Shown here one piece after another: positions 1 through 9,046 of a DNA stretch of 64,000 bases. Position numbers and translations under genes: made by a program. Origin of the DNA: Lachnospiraceae bacterium (GTDB lineage: Bacteria > Bacillota > Clostridia > Lachnospirales > Lachnospiraceae); NCBI GenBank assembly GCA_022792835.1, contig JAAWBT010000071.1, positions 1 through 64,000 on the forward strand, read 5' to 3'. How positions within the stretch are numbered: position 1 is the stretch's first letter; every line of letters begins with the position of its first letter. The notes beneath the pieces were generated by a model. The model had not been told where the DNA came from and searched no databases. It saw nothing but the letters and a program-made list of their open reading frames with translations.

Positions 1-299
1 ATACCATCGGTTGACAAGAGCATACACGGTCGGAGAAGGGGGAATTTCTACATGAGCTGCGTTACTCTCTCTCCGTGTACCTCTCTGTACGCGTCGTTCC
101 AGTGCCTTGCCCATGGGAAAATTCCCCTCTTTCCGACTCCCAGACTCCACCTGCAGTGATTTGGCTGTTTTTCAGGGCGGACGACAGGATGTACGCGGAG
201 GGAGGACAACGCGGAAAAACCGGCAAATCATGCAGACTGGAGCGTGTGTGTCCTTGTCAACCGATGGTAATGCTTAGAAAAATACAGAGGGTGAAATTT
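1..299. other. Leader region without a recognised gene
   Basis: No convincing gene here. The frame of the downstream regulator stays open upstream to about position 75, but that extension has no ribosome-binding site and no family resemblance, so I treat it as non-coding. A TTGACA hexamer at 11-16 lacks a good -10 partner at the right spacing. The promoter of the ROK gene presumably lies in this stretch but I could not place it. Confidence 0.5.
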
Positions 300-1307
300 A
301 TGAACAAAGTCAGTACTGTCAACCAGGTAAAAGAACACAACATCGAGCTGGTGCGAAATGCCCTTCGGCGTGACCCGGCAGAATTTACCAAACATTCTAT
401 TGCCCGGGAAACAGGGCTTTCCATTGCCACTGTCAACAATATTCTTAACGCGCTCTGTGAAGCGGGGGAGATCGTCGCCCTGGGAAGCGCCTCGTCCACC
501 ATTGGCCGTCCCGCAGTCCGATACGCTTACAACAAAGACTATTCCCATATCTGCTGCATGTTTCCTTCCTCGGCAGGGAGCCAGCAGTATCTTTCCTATG
601 CCGTTTACGATCTTTTAGGCACTCCTTTAAAACAGCGGCAGGTCTGGCTGGAGGACATTACCTATGAGGATTTTGAGAACCTCTCTTCCTCCCTGTTAAA
701 AGAGGACCCCTGCCTGAACCGGTTCAGCATCGGCATCCCCGGATACTGTAATGACCGGCTGATCCAGTCCTGCACTATGACGAACCTAAACGGCTGTGAC
801 CTTGCCGGGCGCTTAAGCGAACAGTTCCCCTGTGAATTTCTCATGGAGAACAACATGAACGCCATCGCCTACGGACTTTATGACTCCAGAAAACAGCAGG
901 GCCACGCCCCTGCCCAGCTGGTAGTTATTTCCTTTTTTGAGGGCAGCGGTCCCGGCTCTGGAATCATTCTGGACGGAGAAATCTACCGGGGAAAAAGCAA
1001 TTTCGCCGGAGAAGTCGTATTTCTCCCCTATCCAGACGGAAATATCTACGATCTCATCCGTCAGGGGCCCAAGGCTATTGTAACCGCCGCCGCTCAGGCA
1101 GTTGCCGCCTGCACCATTATCCTGAACCCGGAGATCTGCGTCCTCACCGGCGAAAATTTAAGTCCCGGCATGTGTGATGCCATCCTGGCCCAGTGCAAAG
1201 AGCAGATCCCCGCGCTGCACCTGCCGGCGCTTTCGTATGTGGCCAATTATAATCAGTATTACCAGAACGGCCTCTTCCGCATCGCCCTGGAATCCTCATC
1301 AATATAA
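300..1307 (+). CDS. ROK-family transcriptional regulator
   Basis: A 335-residue DNA-binding repressor-like protein of the ROK (NagC/XylR) family. Residues about 20-55 form a winged helix-turn-helix (TGLSIATVNNILNALCEAGE); the rest is a ROK fold with SIGIPGY, LMENNMNAIAYG and the glycine-rich SGPGSGIILDGE segment followed by FAGEV. The usual N-terminal ATP-binding DxGxT motif and the CxCGxxGC zinc cluster of active ROK kinases are not visible, so it probably senses a sugar without phosphorylating it. I chose the ATG at 300, preceded by AGAGGGTG, rather than the longer open frame from 75. It converges on the aldolase gene of the sugar operon and overlaps its end by 9 bp, suggesting but not proving that it regulates that region. 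Confidence 0.85.
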   Translation: MNKVSTVNQVKEHNIELVRNALRRDPAEFTKHSIARETGLSIATVNNILNALCEAGEIVALGSASSTIGRPAVRYAYNKDYSHICCMFPSSAGSQQYLSYAVYDLLGTPLKQRQVWLEDITYEDFENLSSSLLKEDPCLNRFSIGIPGYCNDRLIQSCTMTNLNGCDLAGRLSEQFPCEFLMENNMNAIAYGLYDSRKQQGHAPAQLVVISFFEGSGPGSGIILDGEIYRGKSNFAGEVVFLPYPDGNIYDLIRQGPKAIVTAAAQAVAACTIILNPEICVLTGENLSPGMCDAILAQCKEQIPALHLPALSYVANYNQYYQNGLFRIALESSSI

Positions 1308-2162
1308 CACTGCCTTGCCCAAGGTGCCAAACAAGGTCAGCTTATGTAAGACCACCTCCCCCATTGCCTCCATGCACGGTGTCTGAATATCACTTGGCTC
1401 CCTCAGATTTGGATTCGCTCCAAGGACTTCTCTCATCTTTTTGTAATAGGCGCTCTTGATATCACTTGCGATATTAATCTTATTGATCCCCATGGTCACT
1501 GCCTGGCCAATTTCTTCATCCAAATTTCCAGAACCGCCGTGGAGAACCAGAGGAATGCTGACCTTGGCTTTAATCTCTCTCAGAATATCCAGTCTGAGTT
1601 TCGGAATCATGCCTGCCGGATATAGACCATGGGAGGTCCCGATAGCCACTGCCAAGGTATCCACGCCTGTTTCTTCCACAAACCTCACCGCATCTTCTGG
1701 ATTGGTGTAGATAATCTCTGCCGCACCGCCTTCTGCCTGCGCATCCGCCGAACCGATGGTTCCCAGTTCTGCCTCCACAGAAACATTTGCCGGGTGCGCA
1801 ATCTCAACGATCTTCTTTGCCCCTGCAATGTTCTCTTCAAAAGGAAGCTCCGAACCGTCAAACATCACAGAAGTAAATCCCGCCTGGATTGCGTAAACTA
1901 TTGTCCCAAAATCCCCACAGTGGTCCAGATGCAGGCTGACCGGGACGGGTGATTTATGGGCACGGCTCACAATCGCGGCGATCAGATCCGTACCTGTAAA
2001 TTCCAGTTCGATAGGATGAACTTCGATGATAACCGGAGAATTTGTCTTCTCGCAGGTATCCATAATCTTCTCGAACATGGAGTAATCGCTGATATTAAAC
2101 GCCGGAACCGCAAAATTATTTTCATTTGCAATTTTTAAGAGGTCTTTCATATTCCTTAACAT
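1299..2162 (-). CDS. Class II ketose-bisphosphate aldolase (FbaA/GatY/KbaY-like)
   Basis: A 287-residue zinc-dependent class II aldolase of the fructose-/tagatose-bisphosphate family. The zinc-ligand signatures are present: HLDHC near residues 77-81, EAELG, GTSHGLY and LHGGSG. These enzymes cleave a ketose (bis)phosphate to dihydroxyacetone phosphate plus an aldehyde; the true substrate cannot be read from sequence. It is the last gene of the minus-strand sugar operon, 20 bp after the isomerase gene. The ATG at 2162 has a GGAAGG site 10 nt upstream; a second ATG at 2150 has its AAGG too close. Its 3' end runs 9 bp into the convergent ROK gene, with no visible terminator. Confidence 0.88.
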   Translation of the reverse strand: MLRNMKDLLKIANENNFAVPAFNISDYSMFEKIMDTCEKTNSPVIIEVHPIELEFTGTDLIAAIVSRAHKSPVPVSLHLDHCGDFGTIVYAIQAGFTSVMFDGSELPFEENIAGAKKIVEIAHPANVSVEAELGTIGSADAQAEGGAAEIIYTNPEDAVRFVEETGVDTLAVAIGTSHGLYPAGMIPKLRLDILREIKAKVSIPLVLHGGSGNLDEEIGQAVTMGINKINIASDIKSAYYKKMREVLGANPNLREPSDIQTPCMEAMGEVVLHKLTLFGTLGKAVLY

Positions 2163-2182
2163 AATGTCATATCCTTCCGTCT

Positions 2183-3004
2183 CTATTTTTCAAACACCCT
2201 GTGCAGGGTCGCCGCGTCCCTTGCCAGAAGCGCTTCCTCAGACCCCAGCTCACAGACTGTCGGCTTATCATAAACACTTTCAATGATCAGGCTTCCTTCG
2301 TAGCGGCTGTCCAGGATGGCTTTCGCAGTTCGGTAAAAGCCGGAGGTCCCTTCCCCCAAAAGCGAGCCAGAAAGCATGGCGCCGACCCCATCTTTCAGAT
2401 GCACGCCTGCGATCACATCCTCGAGCGCCGTAAAATATCTTGCCATGGAGGTGCCGTCTAAGGCATAGAGGTTCTGGGAGTCAAAAAATATTTTAACCAT
2501 GGGATTATCTACTGCGTCCAGCAGATTATGTACCTGATCTACACTCTGATTGATCTCCAGGCAGGTCATAATTCCCCTCTCTGCCGCCTTGTCGCCCAAT
2601 CGTTTGATATATTCCACCGCCCGGTGGAAAGACGCGCCGCCTTCGATCCCATTTTTGCCCAGCACCGGAAGCAGATAAGATTTGCATCCAAAGACTGTGC
2701 AGAGCTCAATCGCCCTGTCACAGAGAGCCGCCGCGATCTGCTCCTCCTCCCCGCTCTTCGCCATGGTAAAGCTGTACTGGTCTACAAACTGCGGACACAA
2801 AGAATCAATCTCCACTCCGTATTTCTCACTTGCTCTCCGATATTCCTCCACTGTGGCCGGGTCAGCAAGACCTTTTCCACAAAAGGTCTCCTCGCCCACT
2901 CCCAGCTGCACACAGTCCAGGCTCTGCCCCGCCGCCATTTTACAAAGTTCTCCGCCCCGCGTTTTCACCGACCATTCACATACGCCATATCGAAATCTTC
3001 CCAT
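2183..3004 (-). CDS. Sugar phosphate isomerase/epimerase (AP-endonuclease-2 TIM barrel)
   Basis: A 273-residue TIM-barrel protein of the xylose-isomerase-like / AP endonuclease 2 superfamily, typical of ketose 3-epimerases, inosose dehydratases and hydroxypyruvate isomerases. Probable metal-ligand motifs are CLEINQS, FFDSQN, HLKDG and LIIESVY. The start at 3004 (MGRFRYG) is set by an AAAGGAGGAGG site; the open frame continues upstream without one. It lies between the DapA-type aldolase and the class II aldolase genes, so it likely interconverts a keto-sugar in the same pathway. Substrate unknown. Confidence 0.82.
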   Translation of the reverse strand: MGRFRYGVCEWSVKTRGGELCKMAAGQSLDCVQLGVGEETFCGKGLADPATVEEYRRASEKYGVEIDSLCPQFVDQYSFTMAKSGEEEQIAAALCDRAIELCTVFGCKSYLLPVLGKNGIEGGASFHRAVEYIKRLGDKAAERGIMTCLEINQSVDQVHNLLDAVDNPMVKIFFDSQNLYALDGTSMARYFTALEDVIAGVHLKDGVGAMLSGSLLGEGTSGFYRTAKAILDSRYEGSLIIESVYDKPTVCELGSEEALLARDAATLHRVFEK

Positions 3005-3078
3005 GCGCCTCCTCCTTTTCCAAAAGTTACGCCCTGGCATTTTCTGCTCAGGGCGTTTCAAAAAGTCACTCAAGTTTT

Positions 3079-3963
3079 CTACTCCATACCGTCATAGAGT
3101 TTTTTAAGGGCTGCCTCCAGCTTTTTGTAATCCTCCGGCTTTAAGGGCTGGTATGGCTTAATACAGTGGCCGCAGTCAATTCCCTGAATCTTAAGCACTC
3201 CCTTGATTGCCGGGAAAATGCCGATTTCAAGAAGTGTCCCGATCATCTCGTTCCCCTTGCCCTGCAGATGCTTTGCTTTCTCCATGTCTCCTGCATCGAA
3301 GGCTTTTTTCAGGTTTACAAACACATCCCCCATGATGGAGAAGGTACTGCCGATCGAAGCCTTTACCCCTACGGAGAGGGCCGGCAGCAAAATCTCGTCG
3401 TGTCCGTTAAAAATAGCCTTGTCTTTGCAGCGCCGGACCAAGGCTTCTGTCTGCATCAGATCCATGGTGGTCTGCTTCACCCCCGCGATCCCACTGTGGG
3501 ACATAAACTGAATCAATTCTTCTGTTCCAAAGGAAACCCCGCTCAGTTTCGGAATATTGTAAATGATCACCGGCAGGCCGGTCGCTTCCGCGATATCATA
3601 GTAATACTGTTTGATTTCCTCTTTGGAATAGGAAAAATAGAAGGGCGGCACCGCCGAAATAGCAGAAACCCCGCAGCCGGCCACCGCCTCTGCCATGTTA
3701 ATGGTCGCCTTTGTGGAAAAAGTACCAATGTTTGCAAGCACATCCCCTCTTCCGTCTACAATCTCGCAGACCGCTTTTATCAGCCGCACCCTCTGCTCAT
3801 CCCGCAGAAGAAAGGATTCTCCCGTGCTCCCGCTCACGTAAAAGCCCGCCACCCCCTGCTTCAAAGTCTTTTCGATGACCTGTTCCAGCGCTTTCTCATT
3901 GATCTCTTCATGGGCGTCAATGGGGGTGATAAGCGCAGGATAAATTCCTTCAAACTGTCTCAT
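3079..3963 (-). CDS. DapA-family aldolase/lyase (dihydrodipicolinate synthase superfamily)
   Basis: A 294-residue class I (Schiff-base) aldolase. Family marks are GSTGESFLL (phosphate/carboxylate loop), the tyrosine in IIYNIPKLSG and the Schiff-base lysine in AGVKQTT. The superfamily includes dihydrodipicolinate synthase, N-acetylneuraminate lyase, 2-keto-3-deoxy sugar-acid aldolases and 5-keto-4-deoxyglucarate dehydratase. Its position beside an enolase-superfamily dehydratase favours cleavage of a 2-keto-3-deoxy sugar acid to pyruvate plus an aldehyde, rather than lysine synthesis; this is inference from context. The ATG at 3963 follows AAAGGAG. Confidence 0.88.
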   Translation of the reverse strand: MRQFEGIYPALITPIDAHEEINEKALEQVIEKTLKQGVAGFYVSGSTGESFLLRDEQRVRLIKAVCEIVDGRGDVLANIGTFSTKATINMAEAVAGCGVSAISAVPPFYFSYSKEEIKQYYYDIAEATGLPVIIYNIPKLSGVSFGTEELIQFMSHSGIAGVKQTTMDLMQTEALVRRCKDKAIFNGHDEILLPALSVGVKASIGSTFSIMGDVFVNLKKAFDAGDMEKAKHLQGKGNEMIGTLLEIGIFPAIKGVLKIQGIDCGHCIKPYQPLKPEDYKKLEAALKKLYDGME

Positions 3964-3976
3964 TTTCTGTTCTCCT

Positions 3977-5068
3977 TTACTGGTCCAGCCCAGGTACCAG
4001 TACCACCTTTGCTGCTTCGCGGTTTGTGAACATCTCGAATCCCTCTCTCCATTTGGACAGCGGAAGCACATGGGTGACAACCGGGCTCATATCAATACGG
4101 CCTTCCCGGTACAAGGTCAGCACATTTCGCCAGGAGGTATGGTCATAGCCCATGTGCCCCACAAAGGTAATCCCTTTGTGCCCCATCAGATCTGCCGGGT
4201 CTTCCTCATAGGACACAGCACTGCGCGTGTAACCTACCATAATGAACGAGCCGCCTGGACGGAGCATCTGAACTGCCTGAGGAAGAATGTTGGCTGAACG
4301 GGAGGCACAGTTGATGACAGCGGCAATTCCTTCTTCCCCTCCCAGCGCTTTTACTTTTTCCACCAGCTGTGAATCATCTGCAAAGAGAATATCTGTTGCC
4401 CCCAGTTTCTCACAGATCGGATTTCTGGCGGGCGCGCTTCTCTTGGTTGTGATAACGATAATTTTTGCTGCATTTACAAGCCTTGCAATCTGCACTGCAA
4501 ACAGTCCAAGGGGGCCGTTCCCAAAAATCACAACATTATCGCCCGGGATAACTTTCGCCTCCTGGATAATGGACTTGTATGCATTGCAGATGGGATCCAT
4601 GACCGCCGCATGTTCAAAAGACATGTTGTCCGGGAGCCGACGGATGCTGGAGGGATCCCTTTGGAGTACAATCCCCGGAATCCGGACGTATTCCGCCATG
4701 CCTCCGTCCATATCTCCACCGATGCCCTTTCTCTCCGGGCAGAGCAGGAAGTTCCCTGTCTCACATGCCGGACAGTGTCCGCAGACATAGCCCGTATTGT
4801 CAGAAACTACCCTGTCGCCGACCTTCCAGTCTGTCACATATTTGCCCACTTCATACACCTCACCCGCGAACTCATGTCCAATTACCATGGGATAAGTATA
4901 ATTTTTATATTTCTCTTCATCCGGGCCATACAAAAGCGGCATATCGGAACCGCAGATTCCTGCTGCTTTCACCTTCAGGACAATGTCATTGTCACCACAC
5001 ACCGGATTCGGAACATCCGTATATACCAGATTGTCAGGGCCATATGCCATTTTTGCCAATGCCTTCAT
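3977..5068 (-). CDS. Zinc-binding alcohol/polyol dehydrogenase (MDR family)
   Basis: A 363-residue medium-chain dehydrogenase. Catalytic-zinc motifs CGICGSD and GHEFAGEV, the structural-zinc cluster CGHCPACETGNFLLC and a Rossmann glycine motif (VVIFGNGPLGLFAVQ) are all present. It likely oxidises a sugar, polyol or sugar-acid hydroxyl with NAD(P)+. The start at 5068 is preceded by AGGAGG; a longer frame to 5116 lacks one. It sits 13 bp before the DapA-type aldolase gene and 25 bp after the enolase-superfamily gene, so co-transcription is near certain. It is one of three such dehydrogenases in this region. Confidence 0.9.
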   Translation of the reverse strand: MKALAKMAYGPDNLVYTDVPNPVCGDNDIVLKVKAAGICGSDMPLLYGPDEEKYKNYTYPMVIGHEFAGEVYEVGKYVTDWKVGDRVVSDNTGYVCGHCPACETGNFLLCPERKGIGGDMDGGMAEYVRIPGIVLQRDPSSIRRLPDNMSFEHAAVMDPICNAYKSIIQEAKVIPGDNVVIFGNGPLGLFAVQIARLVNAAKIIVITTKRSAPARNPICEKLGATDILFADDSQLVEKVKALGGEEGIAAVINCASRSANILPQAVQMLRPGGSFIMVGYTRSAVSYEEDPADLMGHKGITFVGHMGYDHTSWRNVLTLYREGRIDMSPVVTHVLPLSKWREGFEMFTNREAAKVVLVPGLDQ

Positions 5069-5093
5069 TTTGATTCCTCCTGCTCCATTTATG

Positions 5094-6209
5094 TTAGAAC
5101 TTCTCGTCACGCTCACCTATAAAGTCCATGTTGAGAGTAAGTCCGAGGCCCGGAAGATCCGGAATGGTTATGTATCCCTCCACTGCCTTTGGCGCGTTCA
5201 GATAAAGGCTCTCCGTGATCCCCTGGAACAGCTTGAGCCGCTCTAAGAAAGGCGCGTTTCCAAAGGCGCTAACCAAGTGCATATGCATATGTTCCATGGC
5301 ATGGGGCGCAAATTTCACATTAAATGCCTGGGTGAGAGCCCCGATCTTGAGCATTTCCGTGAAACCGCCGGCCCGCACTCCGTCAAGCTGAACGATATCT
5401 GCGCAGCCGTGAATCAGAAGATCCCTGGCCCCATATTTCGTGTATTCGTGTTCACCTGTCGCCAGAGGCAGGTCCGTGGTGCTCTTGTACTTCATAAGAC
5501 CTGGAATGTCGTCTGCAAACACCGGCTCCTCCAGGAACATGATATCATATTCCTTTACCCGGTTGGCAAATCTGGCCCCTGTGCTGGCATCCCAGCAGTT
5601 GTTTGCATCTAACATAATGCCGATCTCAGGACCCACGGCCTCACGGACTTTCTGTACCCGTACAAGATCCCGGTTCAGGTTCTGGCCGCCTTCCACGCCG
5701 ACTTTGAATTTAATGTTTTTATACCCATCCTCTTTGACCAGGCCAACCATCTCTTCCACCAGTTCGTCGTCGGAGTAAGAGCTCCAGCCGCCGCTCCCGT
5801 ACACAGGGACTTTCGGATCGTTCCCGCCAAAGAGCCGGTACAGGGGGATGTCAAGAATCTTTCCCTTCAGATCCCAGAGGGCAATATCCACGGCCGACAG
5901 GGCGCAGAACATGAGGCCCTTGCGTCCCACTCCCCGCAGATAAGCGAAAAGCTCGTTCCAGATCACTTCTGTCTCAAAGACATCCCTTCCCAACAACTTG
6001 GGAACAATGTTTTTCTCAATCAATATCTTCGTGGCCTCGCCGCCCACCTCATGGTAAGTCACGCCAAAGCCCTCCAGGCCGTCCTCCGTAGTCACGCGGA
6101 CAACAGTAAATCCAATGCACTCTACCTTCCTGGTAGCATCCGCGAACCCTCCGGTGATCGTCTGGGAAACCAAATGCACTTTTACATCTTTAATCAAATG
6201 CTTTTTCAT
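5094..6209 (-). CDS. Enolase-superfamily sugar-acid dehydratase/racemase (MR/MLE family)
   Basis: A 371-residue member of the mandelate racemase / muconate-lactonizing enzyme family. Visible active-site motifs are the lysine pair in KFKVG, metal ligands in MLDANN, FLEEPV and TGEHEY, the Asp in QLDGVRAGG and the His in FAPHAMEH. The KxK plus Asp-His dyad layout points to the mandelate racemase subgroup, which contains many aldonate and aldarate dehydratases. With a DapA-type aldolase two genes downstream, a dehydratase giving a 2-keto-3-deoxy acid is the best guess. The exact sugar acid cannot be assigned. The ATG has AGGTG upstream. Confidence 0.88.
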   Translation of the reverse strand: MKKHLIKDVKVHLVSQTITGGFADATRKVECIGFTVVRVTTEDGLEGFGVTYHEVGGEATKILIEKNIVPKLLGRDVFETEVIWNELFAYLRGVGRKGLMFCALSAVDIALWDLKGKILDIPLYRLFGGNDPKVPVYGSGGWSSYSDDELVEEMVGLVKEDGYKNIKFKVGVEGGQNLNRDLVRVQKVREAVGPEIGIMLDANNCWDASTGARFANRVKEYDIMFLEEPVFADDIPGLMKYKSTTDLPLATGEHEYTKYGARDLLIHGCADIVQLDGVRAGGFTEMLKIGALTQAFNVKFAPHAMEHMHMHLVSAFGNAPFLERLKLFQGITESLYLNAPKAVEGYITIPDLPGLGLTLNMDFIGERDEKF

Positions 6210-6238
6210 GTATTTTCACCTCATACAATTATTCTGTT

Positions 6239-7417
6239 TTATGCTTCCTGGACAGTCTTGGTCTTTCTGTTGTTGGCAAAGGCATCCAGGCTGATTGCAA
6301 ACAAGAGAACTGCACTCCGCACAATATACTGGAAAGACGGGTCCAGGTTTAAAAGGCTCATGCCGTTGTCCAGGGCCGCCATGATCATGGTGCCGACCAC
6401 AGCCCCGATGACCGTTCCCCGGCCGCCCGTGATGGCCGTTCCGCCGACCACACAGCCGGTGATGGCCGTAAATTCATATCCGTTTCCAGTGGAGGTGGTC
6501 GCAGAATTCAACCGTCCCAGGCAGACCATGGCTGCCGTCGCCACCACCACCGCGTGAAGAACGTAAAGCTTCAAAAGCTCTTTGGATACATTGATGCCGG
6601 AAAGCGCCGCCGCATCCTTATTCCCGCCGATGGCATAAATATATCTGCCGAACTTCGTATTGTTGCTGATATGGGAGATCAAAAGAGCCAGCGCCAGAAG
6701 GATCAGCATGGCGTAGGCAAACCCTCTGTGCTGATAGAGAACCACAGTCACAAAGACCGCCAGCGCGCAGATCGCCGCCATCTTCGGGGCCACTTTTCCC
6801 CAGCGTTTCTCATAGAGTCCCTGTTTCAGCCCTTTTCTCTCTTTGGAAATGGTAAACCACAGATAGGCTGCGATTAAAAGCGCCCCCACAATCAGTGTGG
6901 TGTCATTTTTAGAAACGACAGACGGAAGATAACCGCCCCCCATTTCCGCAATGATTCCCTTGATGGGGCCGTAAATACGGCCGCCGGAGAGCATCTGGTT
7001 GATTCCCAGGAACAAAAGCTGAGTGGCCAAGGTGATAATGAAGGCCGGGAGCTTCATGTAGCCGACCCAGAAACCGTGCCAGAGTCCCGCGACAATGGCG
7101 ATCACATATACCAAAAGAAGGGCCGCCCAGGACGGGATCTCCGGATGGTTCACAATGACAATCGCAGCGATAATGCCCAGCATTCCCAGGAAACGGCCTG
7201 CGGAGAGATCTGCGTTGCCTGTGATAATGACCAGGCACATGGTGATCGCAATGATGGAGTAGGTCGCTCCCTGCATCAAAAGGTTCGACATATTGGCTAC
7301 CGTCATAAAGGTGCCCTTCGTCAAAATCTGAAAGATCACAAAGATAATGACCGTTTCTACTACCAGGCTGTTTTTATAAAACAGCCCGAACAAATCAAAT
7401 TTTTTATTCTTCGTCAT
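6239..7417 (-). CDS. mmsB: Multiple-monosaccharide ABC transporter permease (MmsB/GguB-like)
   Basis: A 392-residue polytopic membrane protein of the BPD_transp_2 family, with the long cytoplasmic insertion (about residues 195-215, charged) seen in XylH/GguB-type permeases and a conserved C-terminal block VVGGTAITGGRGTVIGAVVG. It forms the membrane channel for the sugar importer whose ATPase is encoded just upstream (2 bp between genes) and whose binding lipoprotein opens the operon. Substrate class is monosaccharides by family; the specific sugar is not determined. Confidence 0.9.
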   Translation of the reverse strand: MTKNKKFDLFGLFYKNSLVVETVIIFVIFQILTKGTFMTVANMSNLLMQGATYSIIAITMCLVIITGNADLSAGRFLGMLGIIAAIVIVNHPEIPSWAALLLVYVIAIVAGLWHGFWVGYMKLPAFIITLATQLLFLGINQMLSGGRIYGPIKGIIAEMGGGYLPSVVSKNDTTLIVGALLIAAYLWFTISKERKGLKQGLYEKRWGKVAPKMAAICALAVFVTVVLYQHRGFAYAMLILLALALLISHISNNTKFGRYIYAIGGNKDAAALSGINVSKELLKLYVLHAVVVATAAMVCLGRLNSATTSTGNGYEFTAITGCVVGGTAITGGRGTVIGAVVGTMIMAALDNGMSLLNLDPSFQYIVRSAVLLFAISLDAFANNRKTKTVQEA

Positions 7418-7419
7418 TT

Positions 7420-8940
7420 CTATTCCCCTCCTGTGGCGGCCATGCCGATCTCTTCCTGTGTAATATTCCTCTCTTTATTGGAAAATTCCCCCGAGATTTT
7501 TCCGCCGCGCATCACATAGATCCGGTCGCTTAAGCCGAGTACCTCCGGAAGCTCCGAAGAGATCACGATGACCGCAATGCCCTGCTCCGTCATCTGATTG
7601 ATCAACTGATAGATCTCCGTCTTGGCCCCAATGTCAATCCCTCTGGTAGCCTCATCCAAAATCAGCACCTTTGGCTCTGTCATAAGCGCCTTCGCCAGAC
7701 AGACCTTCTGCTGATTGCCGCCGGACAGATTGCCGACCCGCTGTAAAATCGACGGAGTCTTGACTCTAAGCTTCCCAGCCATCTCTTTTACCCTGACATA
7801 TTCCTCGTCCCGGTTGATGAAAAAGCCTCTCCGCACAAACTTGCCGAGGCTCGACAGAGAAGAATTGTAGGCAATGTCTGAAGTAAGCACCAGGCCATAG
7901 CGCTTCCTGTCTTCAGAAGAATAGAACAGTCCGTTTTTAATGGCCTCGCTGGTGTTTTTGAACCGTGGCCTTTCCTTTCCCAGATACTCAAACTTTCCGG
8001 ACACGGCTCCCTCCATGGCTCCGAAGATACTCATGGCAAGCTCCGTCCTCCCGGCTCCGATCATGCCTGCAATACCGACTACTTCCCCGGCCCGAACCTC
8101 CAGATCCACATCCTGGACAATCCATTTGTCATTGATTCCATCATAGACAGACCAATCGGAAACCTTTAACATCACATCTCCGATCTCACAATTTCTGGGT
8201 TCAAACCTGGTGGTAATCTCCCGCCCCACCATGCCGCTTACCAAGGTGTCCTCTGTATGCTCTGCGGCCGGCCTGGAATCAATGGTCTGTCCGTCCCTGA
8301 GAATCGTGATAGTATCCGCGATGTCCAGAACCTCGTTTAACTTGTGGGAAATGAACACAATGCTCATCCCCTGTGCCTTTAATTCCCGCACAAGCCTGAG
8401 GAGATTCTCCGAATCATCCTCCGGCAGCGGAGCCGTCGGCTCATCCAGAATCAAAATCTTACATTCTTTGTTGAGGGCTTTGGCGATCTCCACCTGCTGC
8501 TGCTGTCCGATGCCGAGGTTTCCCACTCTGGTTGTGGGGTTTACCTTCAGGTTCAGATTGTCCAAAAGCTCTTTGGACCGTTTATATTCAAAATCCCAGT
8601 TGATGGTGCCGTTCTGGCACACCTCGTCGCCCAGAAAAATATTTTCGCATACATTTAAAGTCTGGATCAGGCCCAGCTCCTGATGGATGATGGCGATTCC
8701 CGCCGCCTCGCTCTGTTTGATTCCTTTAAACCGGACCTTTTGCCCGTCAAGAAGGATCTCCCCTTTGTAATCGGTATGTTCTCCGCTTAAAATCTTCATC
8801 AGCGTGGACTTGCCTGCCCCGTTTTCCCCCACCAGAGCATGTACCTCTCCCCTCCGAATGCCGAAGGTTACGTCGTCCAGTGCCTTGACTCCGGGAAACT
8901 CTTTTGTAATATGGCTCATCTGCAAAATATAGTCTTCCAT
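7420..8940 (-). CDS. mmsA: Multiple-monosaccharide ABC transporter ATP-binding protein (MmsA/GguA-like)
   Basis: A 506-residue protein with two fused ATPase domains, the standard architecture of RbsA/XylG/MmsA. The first has Walker A GENGAGKST (38-46), signature GIGQQQQVEIAKAL and Walker B LILDEPTA; the second has a degenerate Walker A (GMIGAGRTE), signature LSGGNQQKVCLAKAL and Walker B LILDEATRGID. It energises the permease encoded immediately downstream. The ATG is preceded by AAAGGAGGTG. A terminator-like hairpin sits between this gene and the isomerase gene upstream, so its expression may be lower than that of the binding protein. Confidence 0.93.
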   Translation of the reverse strand: MEDYILQMSHITKEFPGVKALDDVTFGIRRGEVHALVGENGAGKSTLMKILSGEHTDYKGEILLDGQKVRFKGIKQSEAAGIAIIHQELGLIQTLNVCENIFLGDEVCQNGTINWDFEYKRSKELLDNLNLKVNPTTRVGNLGIGQQQQVEIAKALNKECKILILDEPTAPLPEDDSENLLRLVRELKAQGMSIVFISHKLNEVLDIADTITILRDGQTIDSRPAAEHTEDTLVSGMVGREITTRFEPRNCEIGDVMLKVSDWSVYDGINDKWIVQDVDLEVRAGEVVGIAGMIGAGRTELAMSIFGAMEGAVSGKFEYLGKERPRFKNTSEAIKNGLFYSSEDRKRYGLVLTSDIAYNSSLSSLGKFVRRGFFINRDEEYVRVKEMAGKLRVKTPSILQRVGNLSGGNQQKVCLAKALMTEPKVLILDEATRGIDIGAKTEIYQLINQMTEQGIAVIVISSELPEVLGLSDRIYVMRGGKISGEFSNKERNITQEEIGMAATGGE

Positions 8941-8980
8941 AATATGGCACCTCCTTTCCCGTTTTTTAAATCAATCCTGC

Positions 8981-9018
8981 AAAAACGGAGCTTTCGTTTT
9001 CTATTTACGAAAGCCCCG
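8981..9018 (-). terminator. Intercistronic terminator/attenuator before mmsA
   Basis: Read on the minus strand, an imperfect 12-bp stem (CGGGGCTTTCGT with ACGAAAGCTCCG, arms 9007-9018 and 8986-8997) with a 9-nt loop is followed directly by TTTTT. This is a textbook Rho-independent terminator shape lying inside the operon, between the isomerase gene and mmsA. I see no promoter after it, so partial read-through is the likely mode. Confidence 0.75.
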
Positions 9019-9046
9019 CCCTGTTTTTTTATCTTCCAAAATTCTA

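Noticed and set aside
75-299. N-terminal extension of the ROK regulator frame
   Set aside because: No ribosome-binding site, no family similarity, and the protein from 300 starts as ROK repressors normally do.
5277-5612. His/Met-rich plus-strand frame starting MHMHMFHGMG
   Set aside because: It is the complement of the conserved EHMHMH active-site region of the enolase-superfamily gene.
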